Assembly (NCBI RefSeq): GCF_048269545.1
Contig: NZ_JBLXIJ010000008.1
Location: 53,514-117,513, forward strand
Direction: 5' to 3'
DNA from: Halpernia sp048269545
GTDB lineage: Bacteria > Bacteroidota > Bacteroidia > Flavobacteriales > Weeksellaceae
Length of the DNA stretch: 64,000 bases
The notes beneath the pieces were generated by a model that saw only the letters and a program-made list of their open reading frames with translations, made no database searches and had not been told where the DNA came from. Positions 32,590 to 41,802 of the stretch are shown here, in pieces. The translations under genes were made by a program, and so were the position numbers. Within the stretch, counting starts at the first letter, position 1, and the number at the start of each line of letters is the position of its first letter.

Positions 32590-34347
32590 ATGAATCTTAC
32601 AGAATTTCTAAATATAAATTCAGATAAATATTTAAAAAATCCCGCAATTGGTTTTAAAAAACGAGAAAAGTGGGAAACAATTTCTTGGTTGAAACTTCGT
32701 ACTTTGGTTTTCAAAACTGCAAATGCACTTAGAAAATCTGGGATTTCAGATGGTGATAAAGTGGCAATTTACGCAGATAATTCAGCAGAATGGCTCATTT
32801 TTGATTTGGCCATTTTATCTTTAGGAGCTGTCACAATTCCCATTTATTCTACTAATAATAAAGAACAAGCGGCTTATATTTTAGAAAATTCTGAAAGCAA
32901 AATTGTGTTGGTTGGAAATCAACAACAATACGATGATTGTTTGGAAATTCTGCAAGAAAGTAATTATTTAAGTCAAATTATTGTTGCTAAAAAAGCGGTT
33001 TGGATTAAACAAGATCGTTCCGTTTTTCTCGAGGATTATATTGCAAAAATTTCTTCAAATTTTGAAATAGTTCCTAGAATTGATGAAGATTTAGCAACTA
33101 TTATTTACACTTCAGGAACTACAGGAATCCCAAAAGGTGTGATGCTTTCACACGGAAATTTTCTAAAAACTTTTACTGCGCATCAAGATTTTTTTAATTT
33201 TGATGATTTTGACTATCAAAAATCTTTAGCATTTTTACCTTTAAGTCATATTTTTGAGCGCAGTTGGACTTTGTTCTGTCTTCATTCTGGTGTAAAAGTT
33301 TATTTTTTAGAAAACACAAAATTAATTGCAAATGCTTTGATAGAAGTGCAACCGACTTTTATGTGCGCAGTTCCTAGGTTTTATCAAAAAATATTTGCTG
33401 GAATCAAACAAACCATTAATGAAGGTTCAGAATCAAAAAAGAAAATTTTTAATTGGGCAATGAAAGTGGGGACTGAAGTTTCTGAATTAAAAAGACAAAA
33501 TAAAAATATTCCTATCGGTTTAAATTTTAAAAATTTCTTCGCAAATCAATTGGTTTTTAAGAAAATAAAACAAAAATTAGGCGGTCAACTTTGGTTCATG
33601 CCGTGTGGCGGCGCGTCTTTATCAGAAGAGGTTACGAGATTTTTCGATGCAATGGGAATTCACATCACAGTTGGTTATGGTTTGACGGAAACTACGGCAA
33701 CTTTGACGGCTTTTCCATTTAAAAACTATAAACACGGAACTGCAGGAAAACCAATTGGTGACACACAAATTAAAATTGGTGAAAACAATGAAATTTTAAT
33801 AAAAGGAAGTAGTGTGATGCAAGGTTATTACAAAATGCCCAAAGAAACTTCCGAAGTTTTTACGGAAGATAATTGGTTTAAAACGGGGGATGCAGGAGAA
33901 ATTGATTCTGATGGAAATCTAACAATTACCGATAGAATTAAAGATTTAATGAAAACTTCCAACGGAAAATATATTGCGCCACAACCATTGGAAAATGCAC
34001 TTTCAAATGATGCTTTTATTGATCAAATTATGTTAATTGCAGAAGGTAAATCTTTCGTAACAGCAATTATAGTCCCATATTTTGAAAATTTAGAAAAAGA
34101 ATTAGTTAAATTAAATATTAAATTTACAGACTGGAAAACCATATTGCAAACTCCGGAAATTCTAAGTTTTTACAAAGAAAGAATTGAGAAAATCCAAACA
34201 AATCTTTCAGCTTTTGAGAAAATTAAAAAATTTATATTGTTACCAGAAGCTTTTGAAATTAGCACAGGTGAAATTACGCCAACTTTAAAAGTGAAACGGA
34301 ACGTAATTTTAAAAAAGTACGCGGAACAAATTGAAGAAATGTATTAA
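32590..34347 (+). CDS. long-chain acyl-CoA synthetase (AMP-forming)
   Basis: 585 residues, the usual length of the Bacteroidota FadD/FAA1-like enzymes. The AMP-binding P-loop IIYTSGTTGIPKGVMLSHGN begins near residue 175; the A5 motif GYGLTETTATLTAF and the A7/A8 motifs WFKTGDAGEIDSDGNLTITD and RIKDLMKTSNGKYIAP are intact. The A10 lysine region is TPTLKVKRNVILKKY. It activates fatty acids to acyl-CoA via acyl-adenylate in the cytoplasm or at the membrane. ATG at 32590. Confidence 0.93.
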   Translation: MNLTEFLNINSDKYLKNPAIGFKKREKWETISWLKLRTLVFKTANALRKSGISDGDKVAIYADNSAEWLIFDLAILSLGAVTIPIYSTNNKEQAAYILENSESKIVLVGNQQQYDDCLEILQESNYLSQIIVAKKAVWIKQDRSVFLEDYIAKISSNFEIVPRIDEDLATIIYTSGTTGIPKGVMLSHGNFLKTFTAHQDFFNFDDFDYQKSLAFLPLSHIFERSWTLFCLHSGVKVYFLENTKLIANALIEVQPTFMCAVPRFYQKIFAGIKQTINEGSESKKKIFNWAMKVGTEVSELKRQNKNIPIGLNFKNFFANQLVFKKIKQKLGGQLWFMPCGGASLSEEVTRFFDAMGIHITVGYGLTETTATLTAFPFKNYKHGTAGKPIGDTQIKIGENNEILIKGSSVMQGYYKMPKETSEVFTEDNWFKTGDAGEIDSDGNLTITDRIKDLMKTSNGKYIAPQPLENALSNDAFIDQIMLIAEGKSFVTAIIVPYFENLEKELVKLNIKFTDWKTILQTPEILSFYKERIEKIQTNLSAFEKIKKFILLPEAFEISTGEITPTLKVKRNVILKKYAEQIEEMY

Positions 34348-34439
34348 AAAGATACTAGATATTAGACATGAGAAGTTAGGCTTTAATCTTTAAAGTTTAG
34401 TTTTAAAAACAAATGGTTTAATATTTTCTAATACCTAAA

Positions 34440-34496
34440 TACAAAAAACATTCATAATTAAATTTAAAATCTAAAGTATCAAATCTAATATCTAAA
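34440..34496. repeat. ATCTAAA-word spacer before mvaD
   Basis: The gap ends with AAAATCTAAAGTATCAAATC and TAATATCTAAA directly before the ATG, and has GATACTAGATATTAGACATG at its other end. It is a degenerate repeat of the ATCTAAA word. Confidence 0.45.
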
Positions 34497-35555
34497 ATGA
34501 CTAATCAAGATTTTTACGGAAATAAAAACTTCCAACTTTCACTTCAAAAAGTGGAGAATTCTTGTCCTTCAAATATTGCCTTAATAAAATATTGGGGTAA
34601 ATATGACAATCAAATTCCCGCAAATCCAAGTATTAGTTTTACTTTAAATCATTGTAAAACACGCACTGAAATTGAGTTTAAACCAAATGAAATATTTTCT
34701 GTAAAAACTCTTTTAGCAGGAAAAGAAGAGAAAAATTTCGCAACAAAAATTGAAAAATATTTTAATAATATAGAAGTTTATTTGCCTTGGATTTTAAAAG
34801 GAAGTTTTAAAATTCACACCGAAAATACATTTCCCCATAGTTCAGGAATTGCAAGTTCGGCATCTGGTTTCGGTGCGATTGCAAAATGTTTGATGGATTT
34901 GGATAATATATTTACTAACAACGGACATCCAACAACTAACCACCAAAAAGCCTCATTTTTAGCACGATTAGGAAGCGGAAGTGCATGTAGAAGTTTGTTC
35001 AACGGTTTAGTCGTTTGGGGAAAAACGGATGAAATTGAAGGAAGTTCAGATTTATTTGCGGTAAAATTTCCCGAGACAGAAATACATCCTGTTTTTAAAA
35101 ATTTTAAAGATTGGGTTTTGTTGATTCATGAAGGTGAAAAAAGTGTTTCTTCCACAATTGGTCATGGTTTGATGAAAAATAATCCTTACGCGGAAACCCG
35201 TTTTCAGGAAGCAAAAGATAACTTTTTGCCAATGAAAACCATTTTAAAATCGGGAAATTTAAAAGAATTTATCACTTTGGTTGAACATGAAGCTTTGACT
35301 TTACACGCCATGATGATGATGAGTGATCCTGCATTTATTCTTATGAAAACTGGAACATTGGAAGTAATTAATAAAGTTTGGACATTTAGAAAAGAAAGAA
35401 ATTTGCCGTTATTTTTCACTTTAGATGCAGGTGCAAACGTGCATTTATTGTTTCCAAATGATAATAATTCACCAGAAATTGAAAAATTTATTGAAGATGA
35501 GTTGTTACAATTTACGCAAAAAGGAGGGATTGTGAAGGATGAAATGAAGTTTTAA
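34497..35555 (+). CDS. mvaD: diphosphomevalonate decarboxylase
   Basis: 352 residues of the GHMP kinase superfamily. The family-specific start CPSNIALIKYWGKYDNQIPA (residues 22-41) and the phosphate loop PHSSGIASSASGFGAIAK near residue 117 are clear. ARLGSGSACRSLFNG, with the catalytic-region Ser/Arg, follows, and the catalytic Asp is expected in FTLDAGANVHLL. The enzyme makes isopentenyl diphosphate in the mevalonate route, which many Flavobacteriia use. ATG at 34497; a shorter start is not supported because the upstream residues are in frame. Confidence 0.93.
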   Translation: MTNQDFYGNKNFQLSLQKVENSCPSNIALIKYWGKYDNQIPANPSISFTLNHCKTRTEIEFKPNEIFSVKTLLAGKEEKNFATKIEKYFNNIEVYLPWILKGSFKIHTENTFPHSSGIASSASGFGAIAKCLMDLDNIFTNNGHPTTNHQKASFLARLGSGSACRSLFNGLVVWGKTDEIEGSSDLFAVKFPETEIHPVFKNFKDWVLLIHEGEKSVSSTIGHGLMKNNPYAETRFQEAKDNFLPMKTILKSGNLKEFITLVEHEALTLHAMMMMSDPAFILMKTGTLEVINKVWTFRKERNLPLFFTLDAGANVHLLFPNDNNSPEIEKFIEDELLQFTQKGGIVKDEMKF

Positions 35556-35579
35556 TATGGGGTTTTAAACCATAGTTTT

Positions 35580-35920
35580 GTCATTCCGTAGAAATCTAAG
35601 CAAAGTAGAAAAAGTATTTTATTTCCATTCAAAAAGATGATTTTAAAAATCCATATTGGGATTTTGTTTGCTGATCAATTCCAATTTCTTCTCTCTCGAA
35701 AAATTTTTAATTTCTTTTTCTCTTAAAATTGCATTTTGAATCATTTTTCTTCGAATGTTTTGGGAATCTAATATGTAAATTATTTGTGACACCTGTATAC
35801 AAAACTATTTTGCGCGGATTTGTTAAAATGTAAAACATAGAATGTATAAATTCCTTCAGTAGTTTCATTAATAGATTTTAATTTTGTTATTTTCTCTGAT
35901 TAAATTCTTACGGAATGATA
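35580..35920 (-). mobile_element. degenerate GIY-YIG unit with inverted ends
   Basis: The 427-base gap between mvaD and the DUF1543 gene has no intact gene. Its left end GTCATTCCGTAGAAATCTA (35580-35598) and the complement of its right end, ATCATTCCGTAAGAATTTA, match at about 15 of 19 positions. Between them lies a broken GIY-YIG gene on the minus strand. The design matches the intact unit at 16641-17122, with end sequences GTCATTC in both. Confidence 0.6.
35643..35868 (-). pseudogene. GIY-YIG endonuclease pseudogene
   Basis: From ATG 35868 on the minus strand the frame reads MKLLKEFIHSMFYILTNPRK, then IVLYTGVTNNLHIRFPKHSK, and stops at 35707. The C-terminal part continues one frame over as AILREKEIKNFSREKKLELI and ends at 35643. 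These align with YVYILTN, LYTGVTNDLKNR and AINREKQIKGWTRKKKDELI of the intact copy. About 20 residues of the middle are missing and the frame is shifted, so the gene is dead. The catalytic Glu context (REKEIK) is still readable, so the decay is recent enough to recognise. Confidence 0.8.
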
Positions 35921-35958
35921 AAAGGTCTTTTTAGATTTATTTTTATTTAAAATTACAT

Positions 35959-35966
35959 TATTTTTG
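35959..35966 (+). promoter_or_regulatory. probable -7 element TATTTTTG before the DUF1543 gene
   Basis: Exact TAnnTTTG match, 15 bases before the ATG at 35982; upstream is T-rich but lacks a clear TTG at -33. Confidence 0.45.
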
Positions 35967-35981
35967 TACAACTTTTAAAAG

Positions 35982-36539
35982 ATGCAAAAACTTTTCTACG
36001 TTATAATCGGTGCAACGCCAAAAGGAAGAACTACAGAACAACACGATGTTTTTTTCGGCATTGCAAAAAATATAAAAGATTTAATTCCGGAAATGAAAAC
36101 TTTCTGGCCAGAAACCAAAGGAAAATTTCACTTAGATGCATACCAAGAAGTGAAATTTGTAGATGGTTTTGAACTTAAAATTGTTCCCAGAAATTTGAGC
36201 GAATTACAAGAAAAACATTTGTTTTTCATCAATTTGGGTGGTTATAAACCAGGTATTTTTCAGGAATTTCATGAAAAACATTTGATGATTGGCAAAAAAA
36301 TGTCGGAAATTATCAGACGCGTGAAGAAAACAGAATTTTATAAAACAATGGGTTTTAAAAATGCAGAAAGCCACATTGATGATAAATACGGAGTAGATAT
36401 TGATGATATTTATAAAGTTGAAGATTTAATTTCCCCTAAAACAAAAGAAAAATATGCCATCATTTTAGAAAAAACCGATTTAGAAAATCAAGAAAATATT
36501 ACAAATATTGGATATTTTAGTTTAAAGAGTTTAAAATAA
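35982..36539 (+). CDS. DUF1543 domain protein
   Basis: 185 residues with the paired DUF1543 pattern. The first repeat is LFYVIIGATPKGRTTEQHDVFF and the second is HLFFINLGGYKPGIFQEFHE, each followed by a basic helix. The function is unknown. It starts at ATG 35982. purK follows 30 bases after its stop and may be co-transcribed. Confidence 0.82.
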   Translation: MQKLFYVIIGATPKGRTTEQHDVFFGIAKNIKDLIPEMKTFWPETKGKFHLDAYQEVKFVDGFELKIVPRNLSELQEKHLFFINLGGYKPGIFQEFHEKHLMIGKKMSEIIRRVKKTEFYKTMGFKNAESHIDDKYGVDIDDIYKVEDLISPKTKEKYAIILEKTDLENQENITNIGYFSLKSLK

Positions 36540-36569
36540 TTTTAACTCAAATCTCAAATTTAAATAAAA

Positions 36570-37679
36570 ATGAAAATCGCGATTCTTGGCGGCGGACAAT
36601 TGGGCCGAATGTTTATACAAAATGCGTTAAAATATGATGATGAGATTTACACTTTGGATCCGTCTGAAAATGCTTCCTGCGCCAATATTTCGCATTTTAC
36701 AAAAGGTGACTTTAATGATTTCCAAACGGTTTTAGATTTTGGAAAAGATAAAGATGTTTTAAGTATAGAAATTGAACATGTCAATGTTGATGCGCTTTTT
36801 CAGTTAGAGAATGAAGGTGTAAAAGTCATTCCATCTGCGGAAATTATTAAAATTATTCAGCAGAAAATTTTGCAGAAAGAATTTTATTTAAACAATAACA
36901 TTCCAAGTGCGGATTTTCAGATTATTCAAAATAAATCAGAACTCAATTTTTCCTTTCCTTTTGTTCAAAAATTAAATAAAGGCGGTTATGACGGGAAAGG
37001 TGTGCAAATTATTAAAGATGAGAATGATTTAAAAAATCTTTGGAATGAACCTTCCGTTATTGAAAATTTGGTAGATATTGACAAAGAATTATCGGTAATT
37101 TTAGCAATTAATGAAAAAGATGAATGTCAAACTTTCCCAGTGACAGAAATGGTTGCAGATCCAAAATTAAATTTATTGGATTTTAATATTTGTCCGGCAG
37201 AAATTTCTAAAAATGTTGAAAAACAAATTACAGATATTGTTGAGAAATTTATAACCGCTGCAAATTCCGCAGGTTTATTTGCCATCGAATTATTTTTAGA
37301 TAAAAAAGGAAAAATTTGGGTGAATGAAACTGCACCGAGATTACATAACTCTGGACATCAAACGCAGGAAGGAAATGCTAATTCTCAGTTTGAACAAATG
37401 TATCGGGTTTTAAAAAATCTCCCTTTAGCGGATACGGAAAGTTTCGTTTTCTCTGGAATGTTAAATTTAGTTGGTAATGAAAATTATTCCGGAAAAGTGA
37501 AATATGAAGGTTTAGAAGAAGTTTTAAAACTACCTAAAACCTATGTTCATTTATATGGGAAAAAAGATACAAAACCCGGCAGAAAAATGGGACATATTAA
37601 TGTTTTGGCGGATTCTCGCGAAGAACTTTTAGAAAGATTAATTAACATTAAATCTTTAGTAAGAGTGATTTCGCATTAA
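36570..37679 (+). CDS. purK: N5-carboxyaminoimidazole ribonucleotide synthase
   Basis: 369 residues of the ATP-grasp superfamily. N-terminal ILGGGQLGRMFIQNALKY, central FVQKLNKGGYDGKGVQII (ATP-grasp loop) and C-terminal WVNETAPRLHNSGHQTQEG identify PurK. It converts AIR, bicarbonate and ATP to N5-CAIR in purine synthesis. ATG at 36570. Its partner purE is 1 kb downstream on the same strand but separated by an oppositely oriented transporter gene. Confidence 0.95.
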   Translation: MKIAILGGGQLGRMFIQNALKYDDEIYTLDPSENASCANISHFTKGDFNDFQTVLDFGKDKDVLSIEIEHVNVDALFQLENEGVKVIPSAEIIKIIQQKILQKEFYLNNNIPSADFQIIQNKSELNFSFPFVQKLNKGGYDGKGVQIIKDENDLKNLWNEPSVIENLVDIDKELSVILAINEKDECQTFPVTEMVADPKLNLLDFNICPAEISKNVEKQITDIVEKFITAANSAGLFAIELFLDKKGKIWVNETAPRLHNSGHQTQEGNANSQFEQMYRVLKNLPLADTESFVFSGMLNLVGNENYSGKVKYEGLEEVLKLPKTYVHLYGKKDTKPGRKMGHINVLADSREELLERLINIKSLVRVISH

Positions 37680-37689
37680 TTTAGTATTT

Positions 37690-37716
37690 AAAATTTTGTC
37701 TTTTTAGACAAATTTT
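37690..37716. terminator. bidirectional terminator hairpin between purK and the EamA gene
   Basis: AAAATTTTGTCT-TTTT-AGACAAATTTT forms an 11-pair stem with one bulged T, flanked by A/T tracts, at a convergent gene junction. Confidence 0.65.
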
Positions 37717-37719
37717 GAT

Positions 37720-38628
37720 TTAGATTTTAATATTTTTTCGTTTGTAATTGGTAATAAAAACACCCGCAATAATTAAAATTGCGGCGACTAAAAATTTCAA
37801 GGAAATTTCTTCATTTAAAAGTAACCAACCTAAAAATATCGCGATTATTGTATTGACGTAAGATAAAATTACCACTTGCGTCGGAAGTAATCTTTGCAGT
37901 AAATAATTAAAACTAAAAAACGCAATTACCGAACCGAAAACTGCTAAATAAATAATGGCTAAAATTCCATTTAAACTCCAGTTTTCAAAATTAATTTCTG
38001 GCGAAAACAAAAAGCCAAAAATAATTTGAACCACACCTGCAAAACTAAATTGATAAAATAAAATTAGAAAAATATTTTCTTTATTTTTTAAAATATGTTT
38101 GCTGTAAACTGTTCCGATTGCCCAACCAAGAATTGCAAGAAAAGCGAGTAATAAACCCATTGCATAAGCGGGATTGAGAAAGTCTTCTAAATTATCCCAA
38201 AAGACAAAAACAATTCCTGAAAATCCCAAAGCAACGCCAATTAAAGATTTTAAATTTATTTCTTTTACGATGAAAATAGCGCTTAAAATAAATACTAAGA
38301 TAGGTGAACAAGAAGAAATTAGAGAAGCCAAACTGGAAGTAATTTGCAATTCTGCAACAGTTGTAAATCCATTTGCAACAATTAGCATCAAAGAAGAAAT
38401 TAGAAATTGTTGTGCCGTTTTTTTCCAACCAATCCAATGTAATTTTCGTGAAAAAATTAAATAAAAGAACAAAATAACACCTGCTAAAAACTGTCGGATT
38501 CCCGCTACAAACCACGGTGGAATTGTTTCTACTGCTATTTTTATTCCTAAAAATGTTGTGCCCCAAATTATGGCAACCAATACCAATGCAAAAAGCAATT
38601 TTAGGTTTTTAAATTTTGGGATTTTCAC
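37720..38628 (-). CDS. DMT superfamily transporter (EamA family)
   Basis: 302 residues with ten predicted helices in two EamA repeats. The first repeat has AIIWGTTFLGIKIAVETIPP, and the second has GWAIGTVYSKHILK. It starts at GTG 38628 (MKIPKFKNLKLLFALVLVAI); no ATG is available. The substrate is unknown, as for most EamA transporters, which export small metabolites. It converges with purK and diverges from purE, splitting the purine pair. Confidence 0.9.
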   Translation of the reverse strand: MKIPKFKNLKLLFALVLVAIIWGTTFLGIKIAVETIPPWFVAGIRQFLAGVILFFYLIFSRKLHWIGWKKTAQQFLISSLMLIVANGFTTVAELQITSSLASLISSCSPILVFILSAIFIVKEINLKSLIGVALGFSGIVFVFWDNLEDFLNPAYAMGLLLAFLAILGWAIGTVYSKHILKNKENIFLILFYQFSFAGVVQIIFGFLFSPEINFENWSLNGILAIIYLAVFGSVIAFFSFNYLLQRLLPTQVVILSYVNTIIAIFLGWLLLNEEISLKFLVAAILIIAGVFITNYKRKNIKI

Positions 38629-38698
38629 CTTGCGAAGATATTTATTTTTGAGCTATGTTTAGTATCTTTACAGTCAATAATCAAAAAAAAATTATAAA

Positions 38699-39199
38699 AT
38701 GGTCGGAATAATTATGGGAAGTAAAAGTGATTTAGGCGTGATGGAAGTTGCGGCTGATTTCCTAAAATCTTTAGAAATTCCTTATGAATTAACCGTAGTT
38801 TCCGCACACAGAACACCGGAAAGACTTTTTGATTATTCTAAATCTGCAGTAAAAAGAGGTTTAAAAGTCATAATTGCAGGAGCAGGCGGTGCTGCACATT
38901 TACCAGGAATGGTTGCAAGTTGTACTACTTTACCAGTAATTGGTGTTCCAATTTTATCATCTAATTCTATTGATGGATGGGATTCTGTTTTGTCGATTCT
39001 TCAAATGCCTTCTGGAATTCCAGTTGCGACGGTTGCGCTAAATGGCGCGATGAATGCCGGAATTTTAGCAGCAAAAATTTTGGGAAGTTCTGATGAAAAG
39101 ATTAAAAATAAATTGGAGAATTTTCAAAAATCTTTAACAGAAAAGATTTTGAATACAGTAGATGAAATTAAAGGTTTACACCCAAATTCTTATGATTGA
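38699..39199 (+). CDS. purE: N5-CAIR mutase
   Basis: 166 residues, class I PurE length. Motifs: GIIMGSKSDLGVMEVAADFL, VVSAHRTPERLFDYSKSA with the catalytic His, and IAGAGGAAHLPGMVAS, followed by GVPILSS. It moves the carboxyl group from N5-CAIR to give CAIR, following PurK. ATG at 38699. Upstream, TATCTTTA (38663-38670) is one base off the -7 consensus. Confidence 0.96.
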   Translation: MVGIIMGSKSDLGVMEVAADFLKSLEIPYELTVVSAHRTPERLFDYSKSAVKRGLKVIIAGAGGAAHLPGMVASCTTLPVIGVPILSSNSIDGWDSVLSILQMPSGIPVATVALNGAMNAGILAAKILGSSDEKIKNKLENFQKSLTEKILNTVDEIKGLHPNSYD

Positions 39200-39204
39200 G
39201 TTTT

Positions 39205-39300
39205 TCAACCACAAAGTCACAAAAGATTTCTCCTAAAAATTCAACATACAAGTTCACAAAGAGAAAATCTATAGATCTTCAAAATTTTTGTGTACTTTAT
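39205..39300. repeat. intergenic ACAAAGTCACAAAG-word repeat
   Basis: The 150-base convergent gap contains AACCACAAAGTCACAAAAGA and AAGTTCACAAAGAGAAAATC, the ACAAAG/CACAAAG words also seen near 43925-43975. No gene or terminator hairpin is evident. Confidence 0.4.
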
Positions 39301-39350
39301 AAATATAAAACTTTAGCATTCTTGCATTTTACTTTTGTGATTAAAGTATT

Positions 39351-40484
39351 TTACTTAGCAAAAAGCCATTCAAATGCTTTACCGAATTCTTGGGACCAAT
39401 AAGATTCTGAATGTGTTCCATCTTTACTGAATTTTGTTTTAATATTTTTCTCTGAAACACCTTGTTTTAAAAGTTCTGCTTCAGCTTTTTTGATGTCGGA
39501 AACCATTTCTTCAGATTCTTTTAATCCGGCATAAAAGTATATTTTAGAGTTTTTTAATTTTTTTGCATTTTTCCGTAAATAGAAAGTCAAATCTTGCGGT
39601 GCAAACCAAAAACTTGGACTGAAAATCCCGAGTTTTCCGAATTTATTTGGATATTTTACACCTGCATAAAATGAAATTAATCCGCCCATTGAACTTCCAA
39701 TTAAAGCTGTATATTTTGGTTGTTTTAAAGTTCGGTAATGTTTGTCAACGTAAGGTTTTAAAGTATTTGCTAAAAAATCTGTGTATAAATCACCTTTTCC
39801 ACCGCCGTATTTTGCGTTTTTCCACGGAGAGTATTCGTTTAATCTTTCTGCACCACCATTTTCTATTCCAATCACAATCGCATCGGTTTTATGCTGTGAA
39901 AAAAGTACATTTAAAGTTTCATCAATTTTCCATTCACCAGAAAAAGAAGTTGCGTCATTAAAAAGATTTTGACCATCTTCCATATAAACAACGGGATATT
40001 TTTTACCAGAAGTCACATAATCTGGTGGTAAATAAATCCAGATTTTTCTGCTTGTTTTTAATTGTGGAATACTGAAATTCTCGCACAAAACTTTTACATT
40101 TGGTGACAAAGTATTTTTTTTCTCAACTGGTTTCTCCCAAGAAAGGATATTTAAATTTATTAAATTCCCATCCGTTTCTGTAGAATATTTTCTGTTAGAT
40201 AATGAATTTCCTTGCGCATCACCTTCTGCAAAATCCCACGAACCTTGCGTTATTTTATACTCAAAATTTTCTGTAACTTTTGGAATTTCTAATATAAAAT
40301 TTCCGTTAATATCTTTTTTAAATTGAAAATTTTGGTCGGAAGGATTCCAATTATTTAAAGAAGAAGCCATGTAAAATTTCGCATCTTTTGGTGTATTATC
40401 GGGGAGTGAATTTATTTTAAAAATAATTTGTGCTGAACAAAAAGAAGTGATCATAAAAAATAAAAGCAAAAAATAATTTTTCAT
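39351..40484 (-). CDS. exported esterase with N-terminal CBM48-like domain
   Basis: 377 residues. Signal peptide ends near FCSAQ. A beta-sandwich like the early-set/CBM48 domain covers about 22-115 (AKFYMASSLNNWNPSDQNF). An esterase-D-type alpha/beta hydrolase follows (KIWIYLPPDYVTSGKKYPVV, YMEDGQNLFND). The nucleophile elbow is ALIGSSMGGLISFYAG near residue 250, and the C-terminal His is in KDGTHSESYW. It resembles Fes/ferulate esterase-like enzymes acting on carbohydrate or siderophore esters. The substrate is unknown and the location is periplasmic. Confidence 0.87.
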   Translation of the reverse strand: MKNYFLLLFFMITSFCSAQIIFKINSLPDNTPKDAKFYMASSLNNWNPSDQNFQFKKDINGNFILEIPKVTENFEYKITQGSWDFAEGDAQGNSLSNRKYSTETDGNLINLNILSWEKPVEKKNTLSPNVKVLCENFSIPQLKTSRKIWIYLPPDYVTSGKKYPVVYMEDGQNLFNDATSFSGEWKIDETLNVLFSQHKTDAIVIGIENGGAERLNEYSPWKNAKYGGGKGDLYTDFLANTLKPYVDKHYRTLKQPKYTALIGSSMGGLISFYAGVKYPNKFGKLGIFSPSFWFAPQDLTFYLRKNAKKLKNSKIYFYAGLKESEEMVSDIKKAEAELLKQGVSEKNIKTKFSKDGTHSESYWSQEFGKAFEWLFAK

Positions 40485-40501
40485 TAATAAGAAGTTTGAT
40501 T

Positions 40502-40509
40502 CAAAGTTA
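40502..40509 (-). promoter_or_regulatory. probable -7 element TAACTTTG for the esterase gene
   Basis: Minus-strand TAACTTTG matches TAnnTTTG and ends 17 bases before the ATG at 40484. Confidence 0.45.
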
Positions 40510-40591
40510 GAAAAATTATAGATATTTATTTTAAACTTTTTCCTTACTTAAATGAATTCAAATATTTAATCTTCTTTTATTTCAGATAAAA

Positions 40592-41794
40592 TTAAATCAC
40601 ATTTACTTTCTGCATACATTTTTTCATTTTCTCAAAAGTTCTTTTAATATCATGATCCAAACCGATTGACATACGAATTAATCCTTTAGATAAACCCATT
40701 TCTTTTTGTTCATCTTCTGGAATTTCAGATGAAGTAGAACTTCCAGATGCGGTGAAAAGTGTTTTATAAAATCCTAAACTTACAGCGAGATAGCCCAGAT
40801 TTTCATTTTGCATTAATTCCATCAATTGATCTGCTTTTTCTGCAGTTTTTACATCAAGTGTTAAAAGACCACCAAAACCGTATTCTGTTTGAATCATTTC
40901 AGAATAAAGTTTGTGTTGTGGATGATTTTTTAAACCAGGATATTTTACAGTTAATCCTATTTTTTCAAAATTCTCTGCAAGAAATAAAGCATTTTCACTG
41001 TGTTTTTTTATTCGAATATGAAGTGTTCGTAAATTTTTAAGAATACTTGCAGCGCGCAAACTGTCTAAAGTTGGACCTAGAAGCATACAAGCTCCAGAAT
41101 TTACATTTTTCAAATCATTAATAAATTCCTGAGAAGCGCAAATAACGCCGCCAATTGAATCACTGCTTCCGTTGATAAATTTTGTTAAACTATGAATGAC
41201 GATATCCGCTCCTAAAAGTTTCGGAACTACAGAAAGTGGCGAAAAAGTATTATCAACAATTAACTTCAAGTTATGTTTTTTTGCAATCTTTGAAAGCGCT
41301 GTAATATCCGCAATTTCTAAAAGTGGATTACTTACCGTTTCGCAAAAAATAACTTTTGTATTTGGTGTAATTGATTTCTCAATTTTTTCTAAATTATTAA
41401 TATCAACAAAATCGGTTTTAATATTTAAATCTGGAAGAAAATTTTTCATAAAAGCATAAGTTCCGCCATAAATTGTTCTGCTTGAAACAATATGATCGCC
41501 GGATTTGCAGAGCTGTAAAAGAGTAGAAGTAATTGCGCCCATTCCGGAAGCGGTTACATTTGCACTTTCAGTTCCTTCCATTTTTGCCAAAGCTTCAGAT
41601 AAATAAAGATTGCTCGGTGAAGAATGACGAGAATAAAGATAACAACCATCGGTATTTCCTTCAAAAGTATCAAACATCGCTTTTGCAGAAAGAAATGTGT
41701 AAGTTGAACTATCAGAAATTGAAGGATTTACACCTCCGAATTCTCCGAAATATTGCAAATCTTGAATGTTACTTGCTGCGTCAAAAATTTCCAT
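40592..41794 (-). CDS. Cys/Met metabolism PLP-dependent enzyme (methionine gamma-lyase-like)
   Basis: 400 residues, trans-sulfuration family length. Motifs: YLYSRHSSPSNLYLSEALAK, ASGMGAITSTLLQLCKSGDH, FCETVSNPLLEIADI, VDNTFSPLS with the cofactor-binding Asp, and the Schiff-base Lys in VIHSLTKFINGSSDSIGG near residue 208. The family covers cystathionine gamma-synthase, cystathionine lyases and methionine gamma-lyase, and sequence alone does not separate them. A divergent Lrp/AsnC regulator next door suggests amino acid catabolism and thus a lyase. ATG at 41794. Confidence 0.88.
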   Translation of the reverse strand: MEIFDAASNIQDLQYFGEFGGVNPSISDSSTYTFLSAKAMFDTFEGNTDGCYLYSRHSSPSNLYLSEALAKMEGTESANVTASGMGAITSTLLQLCKSGDHIVSSRTIYGGTYAFMKNFLPDLNIKTDFVDINNLEKIEKSITPNTKVIFCETVSNPLLEIADITALSKIAKKHNLKLIVDNTFSPLSVVPKLLGADIVIHSLTKFINGSSDSIGGVICASQEFINDLKNVNSGACMLLGPTLDSLRAASILKNLRTLHIRIKKHSENALFLAENFEKIGLTVKYPGLKNHPQHKLYSEMIQTEYGFGGLLTLDVKTAEKADQLMELMQNENLGYLAVSLGFYKTLFTASGSSTSSEIPEDEQKEMGLSKGLIRMSIGLDHDIKRTFEKMKKCMQKVNVI

Positions 41795-41802
41795 AATTAT
41801 TT

